A stretch of DNA of 64,000 nucleotides from Fictibacillus halophilus (GTDB taxonomy: Bacteria > Bacillota > Bacilli > Bacillales > Fictibacillaceae). The position numbers and the translations under genes are program-made. Of this stretch, positions 1 to 8,011 are shown piece by piece. The notes under the pieces were generated by a model, which was not told the DNA's origin, made no database searches, and worked only from the letters and a program-made list of their open reading frames with translations. The stretch lies in contig NZ_JAEACF010000001.1 of the NCBI RefSeq assembly GCF_016401385.1, positions 2,542,001 through 2,606,000 of the forward strand, in the 5' to 3' direction. How positions within the stretch are numbered: position 1 is the stretch's first letter; the number at the start of each line of letters is the position of its first letter.

Positions 1-150
1 ATCTAGCTTCAGATAAGGCTTTAGCATTTGTATTAAATTCTTACTGCTAGTATTCATCCAGGAAATGTGAAGATCTTGATCTATATAAAAAATATTTTCA
101 TCTAAACAATTCAAAGTGTCCTTAACCGTTTCTTCTAACTCATAAGCCAT
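1..150 (-). CDS. N-terminal part of a PAS-like sensor or regulatory protein (cut by window edge)
   Basis: The minus strand opens with ATG at 150 behind a GGGGAG ribosome binding site and stays open to the window edge (50 codons). The visible protein includes NIFYIDQDLHISWMN, which resembles the first strands of a PAS domain. Only the N-terminus is present, so the output domain (kinase, GGDEF, STAS or other) cannot be seen. It is divergent from the threonine operon. The PAS assignment rests on a short stretch and is tentative. Confidence 0.55.
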   Translation of the reverse strand, partial: MAYELEETVKDTLNCLDENIFYIDQDLHISWMNTSSKNLIQMLKPYLKLD

Positions 151-238
151 GAGAAGCGCTCCCCTTTTTAAAGTCCTGTTCCTATCATATCCGAGATCAT
201 CCTATTACTCTATAAAAATGACTAGAGATGTCCCAACA

Positions 239-253
239 ATGTAAGCGCTATCT
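239..253 (+). promoter_or_regulatory. cre-like site upstream of hom
   Basis: ATGTAAGCGCTATCT matches the Bacillus CcpA operator consensus WTGNAARCGNWWWCA at every position but the last. It lies about 105 bp upstream of the hom start, so it could be a catabolite control site for the threonine operon. A single match of this length may be chance. Confidence 0.35.
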
Positions 254-356
254 AAATCTTTACAAAGAATGCTGTTGTATGATGTTCCAACTCCATGTAA
301 AATGTCCATATCAAACATACATGTGTATTTTCCATAAAAACAAAGGGGCGGATAAA

Positions 357-1649
357 ATGGTTACTCACGTTTCAGTAGGACTCTTAGGTTTAGGAACTGT
401 CGGCAGTGGTGTTGTTAGAATGATTGAAGGAAATCGCGAAGAATTACAGCACCGAGTTGGATGCCCTGTTTTTATTGAAAAAATATTAGTTCAAGATGTA
501 GACAAAGAACGCCTTGTCTCTATTAACCATGAATGGTTAACACAGCATCCAGAGGATGTTATTCAAAATCCAAATATACAGGTTGTTATTGAAGTGATGG
601 GCGGTATTGAATTAGCGAGAGAATATATCACACTTGCTCTTCAAAATAAAAAGCATGTGATTACGGCAAACAAAGATCTCATGGCCCTATACGGTGCAGA
701 GCTTTTACAAGTAGCTCATGAGAATGAATGTGATCTCTTTTATGAAGCAAGTGTTGCAGGAGGCATCCCCATTATTCGTTCACTCGTCGATGGGTTAGCA
801 TCAGACAAAATCACGAAGATGATGGGAATCGTAAACGGAACAACCAACTACATTCTTACGAAAATGGATAAACAACAGCGCAACTATGAAGAAGTATTAA
901 AAGAAGCTCAAGACCTTGGGTACGCAGAAGCGGATCCCACATCAGATGTAGAAGGCATCGATGCAGCGAGAAAAATGGCGATTCTCTCAACACTCGGATT
1001 CTCCATGCACATCCACCTAGACGATGTAACGGTGTCGGGTATTTCAAAAGTTACACAAGAGGATCTTGAATATGCACGTCAGTTCGGTTATACGCTGAAA
1101 TTAATCGGAAACGCAAAAAAGGACAACGGAAAAGTGGAGATTAGTGTTGAGCCTACTCTCCTGCCTGACTCACATCCGTTAGCAAGTGTTCACAATGAAT
1201 ACAATGCCGTCTATGTGTACGGTGAGTCTGTAGGAGAAACGATGTTCTTCGGACCAGGTGCCGGACAGCTCCCAACCGCTACTTCCGTTGTTTCAGACTT
1301 AGTTGCCGTTGTAAAAAACATGAGACTTGGAGTGAACGGAAAAAGTGTTGTTTCTCCACAGTTCGATAAACAGTTAAAACAGCCGAACGAAATCGATGGA
1401 AAATTCTTTTACCGGTTGTACGTGAAAGATGAAGCAGGTGCTTTTTCTTCGATCACCTCACTGTTTGCATTGCATGACATCTCACTTGAAAAATTAATTC
1501 AAAGCCCTGTCGATCATAAAGGAGTTGCAGAAGTTGTAATCGTGACACACGGAACGAACAAACAGCAAGACAGCCACGTCTACAACCTGCTTCGGGACTC
1601 TGAAGTCGTACAAGAAATCAAAAGTCACTATCGTGTGGAGGGAGCTTAA
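357..1649 (+). CDS. hom: Homoserine dehydrogenase
   Basis: Reduces aspartate semialdehyde to homoserine with NAD(P)H, at the branch toward threonine and methionine. The protein begins [20 protein letters not shown], with a Rossmann GLGTVG motif near residues 11-16. The central catalytic region contains [11 protein letters not shown], and a C-terminal ACT-type domain starts near residue 350, typical of the 430-residue long form that is feedback regulated. An in-frame ATG exists at 228, but the ATG at 357 follows GGGGCGG at proper spacing and matches the family N-terminus. First gene of hom-thrC-thrB; thrC starts 1 bp after its stop. Confidence 0.97.
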   Translation: MVTHVSVGLLGLGTVGSGVVRMIEGNREELQHRVGCPVFIEKILVQDVDKERLVSINHEWLTQHPEDVIQNPNIQVVIEVMGGIELAREYITLALQNKKHVITANKDLMALYGAELLQVAHENECDLFYEASVAGGIPIIRSLVDGLASDKITKMMGIVNGTTNYILTKMDKQQRNYEEVLKEAQDLGYAEADPTSDVEGIDAARKMAILSTLGFSMHIHLDDVTVSGISKVTQEDLEYARQFGYTLKLIGNAKKDNGKVEISVEPTLLPDSHPLASVHNEYNAVYVYGESVGETMFFGPGAGQLPTATSVVSDLVAVVKNMRLGVNGKSVVSPQFDKQLKQPNEIDGKFFYRLYVKDEAGAFSSITSLFALHDISLEKLIQSPVDHKGVAEVVIVTHGTNKQQDSHVYNLLRDSEVVQEIKSHYRVEGA

Positions 1650-1650
1650 T

Positions 1651-2709
1651 ATGCATTGGAAAGGACTTTTACATCGATATAAAGAATATTTGCCGGTCAA
1701 TGAGTCTACTCCCCTTCTATCGTTAAACGAAGGGCATACTCCACTTATTCCACTTACACATCTTTCGAAGGAATGGGGCATCAACCTCTATGCGAAGTAC
1801 GAAGGAGCAAATCCTACAGGCTCTTTTAAAGACAGAGGGATGGTCATGGCTGTGGCTAAAGCGAAAGAAGAAGGCAGCAGAGCGATCATCTGTGCTTCTA
1901 CAGGAAATACTTCTGCCGCAGCTGCCGCATATGGCGCAAGAGCTGGCCTCCGATGTATCGTCGTCATTCCTGATGGTAAAATCGCTCAAGGAAAACTGGC
2001 TCAAGCAAAAATGTATGGAGCCGAAATTTTTGCGATAGAAGGAAATTTTGACGAAGCTCTCCAGATGGTACAGAAAATGAGTGAAGAAGAAGACTTCACC
2101 CTCGTTAACTCTGTAAATCCATATCGTCTGGAAGGACAAAAAACAGCGGCTTTCGAATTAGTTGATGCGCTTGACGGAGCACCTGACATTCTAGCTATAC
2201 CCGTTGGAAACGCTGGTAACATCAGTGCTTATTGGAAAGGGTTCAAAGAATATGATGCAGTTAAATCCTCCGGCCTCCCTCGCATTCATGGATTTCAAGC
2301 TGCCGGTGCAGCTCCAATCGTAAATGGATCTGTTGTAAAGAATCCTGAAACGATTGCAACGGCCATTCGAATCGGGAATCCTGCCAGCTGGAAGTTAGCT
2401 TCATCTGCATTAGAAGAATCAGGAGGAGTGATTGATTCAGTTACTGATGAAGAAATCTTAGAATCGTATCAGATGCTCGCTTCAAAAGAAGGTGTTTTCG
2501 CCGAACCTGCTTCATGTAGTACAATTGCTGGATTGTATAAACAACACAGACAAGGAGTACTTCCAAACGGCGCTACCGTTGTGGCCATTCTAACAGGCAA
2601 TGGTCTCAAAGATCCTGATATCGCGCTAAAAACAGTGAAACAAGAGCCAATCGTGATTCCAAATGATTTTGATTTACTACGTCAACAGCTAAAAGGATGT
2701 GTTGTATAA
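1651..2709 (+). CDS. thrC: Threonine synthase
   Basis: PLP enzyme converting O-phosphohomoserine to threonine, the last step of the pathway. The motif [10 protein letters not shown] places the PLP-binding lysine at residue 60. A glycine-rich phosphate-binding segment ([15 protein letters not shown]) and a C-terminal [10 protein letters not shown] follow. At 352 residues it is the short class found in B. subtilis. The start chosen is the ATG at 1651, directly after hom and behind GGAGGGAG; an upstream GTG at 1633 overlaps hom and is less likely. thrB follows with no gap. Confidence 0.97.
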   Translation: MHWKGLLHRYKEYLPVNESTPLLSLNEGHTPLIPLTHLSKEWGINLYAKYEGANPTGSFKDRGMVMAVAKAKEEGSRAIICASTGNTSAAAAAYGARAGLRCIVVIPDGKIAQGKLAQAKMYGAEIFAIEGNFDEALQMVQKMSEEEDFTLVNSVNPYRLEGQKTAAFELVDALDGAPDILAIPVGNAGNISAYWKGFKEYDAVKSSGLPRIHGFQAAGAAPIVNGSVVKNPETIATAIRIGNPASWKLASSALEESGGVIDSVTDEEILESYQMLASKEGVFAEPASCSTIAGLYKQHRQGVLPNGATVVAILTGNGLKDPDIALKTVKQEPIVIPNDFDLLRQQLKGCVV

Positions 2710-3624
2710 ATGAAAGCAGAACCTTTTTCTATTCATGTTCCAGCAAGTACAGCCAATCTCGGTCCAGGCTTTGATTCAGTAGGGCTTGCTCTAAACAGAT
2801 ACTTAACCGTTCACGTTCAGCCGTTCGCTCCACGAAAAACAACCTTTCACGGAGAAGAACTTCAGGCATTCAATAAAGATGAAAACAACTTAATCATGCA
2901 GGCTGCTTATTTTACCGCAGATTCATTTCGAAAAAAACTGCCTCCGTGTCAGCTAGATGTGGTTAGTACCTTTCCAACATCAAAAGGAATGGGAAGTTCT
3001 GCATCAGCGATCGTTGCAGGTATTGAACTCGCAAACATCCTTTTAGACCTTGAACTTTCTAGAGAATCCAAATCACTTCTTGCAAGTTCACTAGAAGAAC
3101 ATCCTGATAATGTGATTCCTGCCATCTTTGGAGGACTCACAATCAGTTTTTACAATGGACAAGTGGTCGAAACGGTCCATGTTCCTGATGTGGCAGTTGA
3201 GATGATCGTCGCCATTCCAGATGGAGTTCTTCATACGAAACAATCAAGAGGTTCTCTGCCAAATCTTCTTCCGTTCAACAAAGCGGTTGAAGGCAGTGCG
3301 ATCAGCAATGTTCTTGTAGCCGCTTTAATGAAGAATGATTGGAAGAAAGCAGCGGATATGATGAATCGGGATCTGTTTCACGAGCCGTTTCGTTCAAAAT
3401 GGGTACCTCTATATACTGAACTCAAGGAAAAAGCAATCGAGCTCGGTGCTTATGGTGCTGCGATAAGCGGTTCTGGACCGTCCATCGTCTGCTTCACTCC
3501 TCACCAAAAAGCAGCAGCGATTACTGAACAACTGTCTGCATTATTCCCTCAGTATCACTTTGAGACGGTTTTTCCTGATCGCAGAGGTGTTGTTGTTGAA
3601 AAATGTTTGTCTGCCGCTTTATGA
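2710..3624 (+). CDS. thrB: Homoserine kinase
   Basis: GHMP-family kinase that phosphorylates homoserine with ATP, supplying the substrate of ThrC. The N-terminal PASTANLGPGFDSVG and the phosphate-binding FPTSKGMGSSASA (residues 88-100) are diagnostic, and AISGSGPS near residue 255 is the third GHMP motif. Length (304 residues) is normal. Its ATG directly abuts the thrC stop, indicating translational coupling in the hom-thrC-thrB operon, which ends at the terminator at 3677-3714. Confidence 0.97.
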   Translation: MKAEPFSIHVPASTANLGPGFDSVGLALNRYLTVHVQPFAPRKTTFHGEELQAFNKDENNLIMQAAYFTADSFRKKLPPCQLDVVSTFPTSKGMGSSASAIVAGIELANILLDLELSRESKSLLASSLEEHPDNVIPAIFGGLTISFYNGQVVETVHVPDVAVEMIVAIPDGVLHTKQSRGSLPNLLPFNKAVEGSAISNVLVAALMKNDWKKAADMMNRDLFHEPFRSKWVPLYTELKEKAIELGAYGAAISGSGPSIVCFTPHQKAAAITEQLSALFPQYHFETVFPDRRGVVVEKCLSAAL

Positions 3625-3676
3625 TCATTGTTTCGTATAGCTAAAGGAAATAATTAAAAACGGCCGATAAACAGAC

Positions 3677-3714
3677 AAAAGGATTAAGCACCGAAAATGC
3701 TCAATCCTTTTCTT
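3677..3714. terminator. Bidirectional terminator between thrB and the GH18 gene
   Basis: The stem AAAGGATT-AGCA pairs with TGCT-AATCCTTT, with A-rich sequence on one side and TTTTCTTCTTATTT on the other. It can serve the convergent thrB (+) and the GH18 gene (-), whose stop lies next to it. Confidence 0.8.
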
Positions 3715-3715
3715 C

Positions 3716-4891
3716 TTATTTATGCACAATCTTAAATTGGTCTCTTAGTAGCGTCCAGTTCTCAGGGAACGGTTCTCCAAGCACCCAATAAGCAAGACCT
3801 CTTAACTTATATTTCTTCACGAGTTGATTCTTTGCTTCAGCACTTTGTTCATTCTCAAACCATACAACGTGCTCTTTGCCGTTATCATCTTTGTAATTAA
3901 AAAACGGCGCTTGAGACTCGTTATCATATTTCACTGTAGCATCTTCTTTTAGTGCCAAGTCATGTGCTTCAGCTGGCGCGACGCGTTTAGCAAATTTATT
4001 TCCTTTTTTATAAGGAAGTGTCCAATCGTAACCGTATAACGGTGCACCCATCACAATTTTTTCTGGAGGAATGACCGATGTTGCATACTTAACTACTTTC
4101 TCAACTTGAGGTACAGGTGCAACAGCCATTGGAGGTCCACCAGACCAGCCCCACTCATACGTCATCAGAACTACAAAGTCCGCCAGTTCTCCATGACGTT
4201 TATAGTCATGCGCTCCATGCCACGGTCCTTTTTGTTCATCACTTGTCTTTGGTGCTAATGCCGTTGAAACTTTAAATCCTTCTTTTTGAACTTGAGGGAT
4301 AATCGTTTCTAGAAAACCGTTATAAAGCTCTCGATCTTTTTCTTTAATATGTTCAAAATCAATATTCAGTGCTTTATATCCTTTTTGCTTCATCGTGCTA
4401 ATAACACTTCCGATCAGTGTTTTTGAAGCTGTTTTATCTGTAAAAATGTTATGTGCGATCTCAGGTGAAAAGTTTCCATCTATAAAGTTGGTTAACACCA
4501 TCATCGGCATTGCTTTAGATTTTTTCACTTCTTGAAGCGCCGCATAATCTTTAATCGGCTTAAGTGATCCATCTTTATTTACTTGATAACTAAAAAATGC
4601 TACGTATGTTAGATCGTTAACTGATTCTTGTACATCTTTTATTGATTGTTTCGCTTCGATCGGCTCTAAAAACCCTAGCGTTTCAATCCTTGTTTTACCA
4701 TGATTCGTTTCGGCTTTTGAGATATCCACCTGTTTTTTCTGTGGCGAATTAATCTGTTCTAACCTAGGGCTATTTCGCGTTTCGTTACCCATGTTCTTTG
4801 GAGCAGCTTCGCTTTCTTTCATGTTGTTCGAGTTACCACAGCCACTAAGTACAATCGTAAACGCCGCTAAAAGCGCGACTATCTGTTTCAT
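3716..4891 (-). CDS. Glycoside hydrolase family 18 lipoprotein (spore/cell-wall glucosidase-like)
   Basis: Predicted surface lipoprotein of 391 residues. MKQIVALLAAFTIVLSGC ends in a lipobox with Cys18. A low-complexity linker runs to about residue 60 and a GH18 TIM barrel fills the rest. The strand-4 motif ALNIDFEHI puts the catalytic acid at Glu180, as in YaaH/YdhD-type enzymes that cleave peptidoglycan N-acetylglucosaminyl bonds; LMTYEWGWSGGPP is typical of the spore-associated subgroup. No LysM domain is present. The start is the ATG at 4891, 7 nt after GGAGG, rather than the TTG two codons upstream. Substrate and stage of expression are inferred from family. Confidence 0.85.
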   Translation of the reverse strand: MKQIVALLAAFTIVLSGCGNSNNMKESEAAPKNMGNETRNSPRLEQINSPQKKQVDISKAETNHGKTRIETLGFLEPIEAKQSIKDVQESVNDLTYVAFFSYQVNKDGSLKPIKDYAALQEVKKSKAMPMMVLTNFIDGNFSPEIAHNIFTDKTASKTLIGSVISTMKQKGYKALNIDFEHIKEKDRELYNGFLETIIPQVQKEGFKVSTALAPKTSDEQKGPWHGAHDYKRHGELADFVVLMTYEWGWSGGPPMAVAPVPQVEKVVKYATSVIPPEKIVMGAPLYGYDWTLPYKKGNKFAKRVAPAEAHDLALKEDATVKYDNESQAPFFNYKDDNGKEHVVWFENEQSAEAKNQLVKKYKLRGLAYWVLGEPFPENWTLLRDQFKIVHK

Positions 4892-5029
4892 AAACAAACC
4901 TCCTTCATTTTCGTTATTTTTCCATGAAGAGGTATGTCCTATTCTCTTTTTTTAAAATGATACCTCCTAACTATTCATCCCTATCTAATTGCTGCTTGTG
5001 ATTTATCATTTAAAAAGCATCATTGACAA

Positions 5030-5159
5030 GTTGATTGTAGTGTAAGGTGTGAGACTTCTGGGGGATCAGTGTGACAGGTGAGACACCTAAGGGTGCAAAG
5101 CGCCGAGGTGGCTCACCGCACATCCCCCGGAAAGCGAAGCACCTGAAACGAAGATCAAC
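5030..5159 (-). repeat. Dispersed ~130-bp structured repeat, copy A (diverged loop)
   Basis: Bounded by GTTGATT and GATCAAC, with the shared core GCTTCGCTTTCC and the stem pair GTGAG/CTCAC. The apical loop differs from other copies (CCTAAGGGTGCAAAGCGCCGAGG). It is in inverted orientation relative to the copies at 10913, 41113, 51792 and 62928. The rest of the 4892-5234 gap holds only the terminator at 5198-5226. No reading frame in the repeat looks like a protein. Confidence 0.85.
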
Positions 5160-5197
5160 TACTTTCATAAGCAACTATGAATGCATAGTCAGCCCAA

Positions 5198-5226
5198 AAG
5201 AAAAAGACCCCAACAATGTGGAGTCT
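5198..5226 (-). terminator. Terminator of the M29 aminopeptidase gene
   Basis: On the minus strand, AGACTCC-ACATTGTT-GGGGTCT is followed by TTTTTCTTTT, just past the stop codon at 5235. Confidence 0.8.
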
Positions 5227-5234
5227 TCAACCTT

Positions 5235-6470
5235 TTATATCGCCCAGTTACCGTTTGTAAATAATGGAATACGTCTTCCATCTTCATATTCAGCCTCAAT
5301 ATCAAGATCTGCAGAACCAATCATAAAATCAGTATGACCGCGGCTGAAGTTGATTTCTTTTTCTTCCATCTGTTCAGGTGAAAGGTTTCCTGCATCCTTC
5401 ACTGACATCGTTATTGAAGTTCCAATCGCTAGATGGCATGAAGCATTCTCATCGTACAACGTGTTATTAAATGTGATCCCTGAGTTTGAGATCGGTGAAT
5501 CGTGAGGAACTAATGCAACTTCACCTAAATATCCCATTCCATCATCTATACTAAGCAATTGCTTCAACGTGTCATACCCTTCCTCAGCTGTGAAATCAAT
5601 CACTTTTCCATCTTTAAACGTTAAGCTGAAGTTATCAATGATGTTCCCCATCGCTGAAAGTGGTTTTGAACTTGAAACTTTACCGTTCACACCATATTTT
5701 CTTGGTGTTGTGAAAACTTCTTCCGTTGGCAAGTTCGGGATATAGTAAGTTCCGAACGTTGAATGGTGACCTCCACCGATCCAAGTGTGATCTGGATGAA
5801 GATCGATGCTTAAATCTGTACCTTCTGATTTATAATGAAGCGTTTTGAACTGCTGTTCGTTTAGGTAGTTCACTTTCTCTGTCAACGTTTTTACATGTTC
5901 GTCCCATGCTGCTACAGGATCATTCTGATCGACTCGTACTGTTTTAAAGATTGCTTCCCATAGTGCTTCTACTGCTTCTTCATCATTTTTATCTGGAAAT
6001 ACGCTCTTAGCCCAACCAACTGTAGGTGCACCTGCGATCGCCCAGTGCATATCTCCTCTTAATTGTCCTGCAGAGAAAGCTTGAAGTTTCTCACCGCGAT
6101 TTTTTTGAACGAACATCATTCGCTCTGAAGGAACCCCTTTATAAGCATTTGGATCATTACCTGTAATCATCAAAAAACAATCATGATTTTCCACAAGACT
6201 GTTGTATTTATCAATCTCCCAAGAAGGCAAATCATTTTGAAGAACCTCTTCTGCCGCAAGTGTTAGGTGAATACGGCTTGTTTGTGTATCGGTCCAATCC
6301 ACCATCACTCGTTTACATCCGTTCTCATACGCATGTTTGGTTACCTTACGTGTGAATTCTGCCGTTTCAATCGGCGAACTGATGAGCAACCTTTGTCCCT
6401 CTTTTAAACCTAATCCAACCTTTATTACTAATTCAGCGTATTGATCCAACTTCTCTTCAAACGACTTCAT
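5235..6470 (-). CDS. M29 family aminopeptidase (AmpS/AmpT/PepS type)
   Basis: Cytosolic metallo-aminopeptidase of 411 residues, the usual family length. Candidate metal ligands known for the family are visible in order: the IGGGHHSTFG region, EVALVP, ENASCHLAIG and RGHTDFMIGSADLDIEAEY near the C-terminus. It would remove N-terminal residues during peptide turnover. The start is the ATG at 6470 behind GGAGGGG; an upstream in-frame start at 6497 would include the ribosome binding site. The gene is monocistronic, with its own terminator. Confidence 0.92.
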   Translation of the reverse strand: MKSFEEKLDQYAELVIKVGLGLKEGQRLLISSPIETAEFTRKVTKHAYENGCKRVMVDWTDTQTSRIHLTLAAEEVLQNDLPSWEIDKYNSLVENHDCFLMITGNDPNAYKGVPSERMMFVQKNRGEKLQAFSAGQLRGDMHWAIAGAPTVGWAKSVFPDKNDEEAVEALWEAIFKTVRVDQNDPVAAWDEHVKTLTEKVNYLNEQQFKTLHYKSEGTDLSIDLHPDHTWIGGGHHSTFGTYYIPNLPTEEVFTTPRKYGVNGKVSSSKPLSAMGNIIDNFSLTFKDGKVIDFTAEEGYDTLKQLLSIDDGMGYLGEVALVPHDSPISNSGITFNNTLYDENASCHLAIGTSITMSVKDAGNLSPEQMEEKEINFSRGHTDFMIGSADLDIEAEYEDGRRIPLFTNGNWAI

Positions 6471-6620
6471 ACTTTCCCCTCCGATTGTTAAATACATAAA
6501 AACGACTGATAAGTTTATATTATTTACAATTATATAAAAAAATGAATATTATGACTACTGTTTTCTTTTAAGACATCAATGACTTTCAAGGACAACAATA
6601 CATGCATAAGCAAGATCTTA

Positions 6621-6651
6621 AAAAGAAAAGATCACATAACAGACTGTGATC
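6621..6651 (-). terminator. Terminator overlapping the end of the GAF-STAS gene
   Basis: On the minus strand, GATCACA-GTCTGTTA-TGTGATC is followed by TTTTCTTTTT. The TGA stop (6632-6634) of the upstream gene lies inside the 3' arm of the stem. Confidence 0.85.
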
Positions 6652-7543
6652 TTGAATGATTATTTTCGTTTTTATTTAGACTAAATCCGATTTGAGTTAG
6701 TGCGCTCTCTAAATTGTTCGTGATCATGATTCCTTTAAAATCCACATCAACATGTAGAGTGGTTAGCGCAAGATCAGGTCTAAATCCTGTTAGAATCGGA
6801 GTAACACCTATTAACATTAACAGCTTCACGATGTTTAACAGATATTCACTAACAGAGTTATTGATTCTGCTCACTCCAGAAAGATCGATTATCATGTATT
6901 CAAGTTCTAAATTCATGCTGCTTTCAAGTGTGCTTTGAATGATGATCTCTGCTCGATATTCATTAATATGGCCAATGATCGGAAGGATCGCAACGCCTTT
7001 TGTTAAAGGAACGATTGGCACCGAGATTTCTTTTATCTCTTTATTCGCCTTATCGAGCTCTAATACGTAAGTCAACAATGAGGACATCGTTTGAAAAAGC
7101 TCGATGTGCTGATCTGTAAATTCAAAGGTTTTCGTATCTAGACCACAGATGGTCCCGTAGTTTTCACCATCTTCATAATAGATAGGTATCGCAATAAAAC
7201 TTCCCCCACCCAAATCTGCTGTCACATTCAGATGCTTCGTCCGTTCATTTTGCGTAATATCTTCAATCAGAAGAATTTCTTTGCCTTGATCCACACTCAC
7301 TTTACAGAACGTTTCTTGAAAAGGCATTGTTGTACCTTCAGAAATCAATACCTTGTCTTTATTAACTGCTTTTTTTATTTCATTTACTTGTTTGTCGTTC
7401 TTGGCGATAAACAACGTATTAATGTTGATAAGTTTACTCATAAAATGAAGAATGTTCTCAGTTGCTTCTTCAAAGTTTTTAACCGATTTATTTTTAAGTG
7501 CTGAATTTAGATGAATAGACAAAGTGAATGACCAACCTTTCAT
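6632..7543 (-). CDS. GAF-STAS protein related to RsbR/stressosome sensors
   Basis: 303 residues: an N-terminal GAF-like sensory domain (about residues 25-170, with the core GSFIAIPIYYEDGENYGTI) and a C-terminal STAS domain (about 180-290) containing IIDLSGVSRINNSVSEYLL. The layout matches RsbR-type stressosome proteins and RsbT co-antagonists. At the position where RsbR carries a phosphorylated threonine (DISGVPTVDT) this protein has INNS, so phosphoregulation may differ. No rsbS or rsbT neighbour is present. The ATG at 7543 lacks a clear ribosome binding site; an in-frame TTG at 7522 follows AAAGG and is an alternative start. Confidence 0.75.
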   Translation of the reverse strand: MKGWSFTLSIHLNSALKNKSVKNFEEATENILHFMSKLININTLFIAKNDKQVNEIKKAVNKDKVLISEGTTMPFQETFCKVSVDQGKEILLIEDITQNERTKHLNVTADLGGGSFIAIPIYYEDGENYGTICGLDTKTFEFTDQHIELFQTMSSLLTYVLELDKANKEIKEISVPIVPLTKGVAILPIIGHINEYRAEIIIQSTLESSMNLELEYMIIDLSGVSRINNSVSEYLLNIVKLLMLIGVTPILTGFRPDLALTTLHVDVDFKGIMITNNLESALTQIGFSLNKNENNHSRSQSVM

Positions 7544-8011
7544 TTCTAAAAATCGTTCTTACGTTATTCTTTGATGGTCCACCCCTTTATTTACCCTAAG
7601 TAAAATGAAATAAACATGTAAGTAAACCATTTATCGAACGCTTTAAACGTCCTTAATTTTTGATTCAAACAAACTTAATGATATGGAAAAAAAGAATCAA
7701 GCGTTGACTAAAATATCAATTTAAACTCAAATAAAAAATAACAAAAACAGCACTTCTTTGAGGACTGTTTTTCCCGTGTCTAAAGAACTATATGAAAACT
7801 CCCAAATTAAAACATTCTTCACCATTTTTTCAAGTTAAAAGTGTTTGAAAATAGTTCTTTAAATAGTAAATACTCCCTATTCTAAATCAAAAACACGGGA
7901 GTTATCTCCTATTCTAGTAGTTGGCATATCGTGGTAACATTTTGAATACACGGAATTATCCGACAATATATGTCGGTTTTCGGTAACTACTATGATTTAG
8001 GGGGAATCTTG
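7544..8011. other. Intergenic region between divergent GAF-STAS and inhA genes
   Basis: This 468-bp AT-rich stretch contains no convincing ORF. A weak hairpin (AAAAACAG-14-CTGTTTTT) lies at about 7743-7771, and an ACTCCC/GGGAGT pair at about 7870-7902. It should hold both divergent promoters. A TTGACT at about 7712 is a possible -35 box without a good -10, so no promoter is called. Confidence 0.5.

Noticed and set aside
228-356. N-terminal extension of homoserine dehydrogenase
   Set aside because: The extension lacks a ribosome binding site and homology; the ATG at 357 fits the family.
5071-5337. 88-residue frame over repeat A
   Set aside because: Translated repeat sequence running into the antisense of the aminopeptidase gene.
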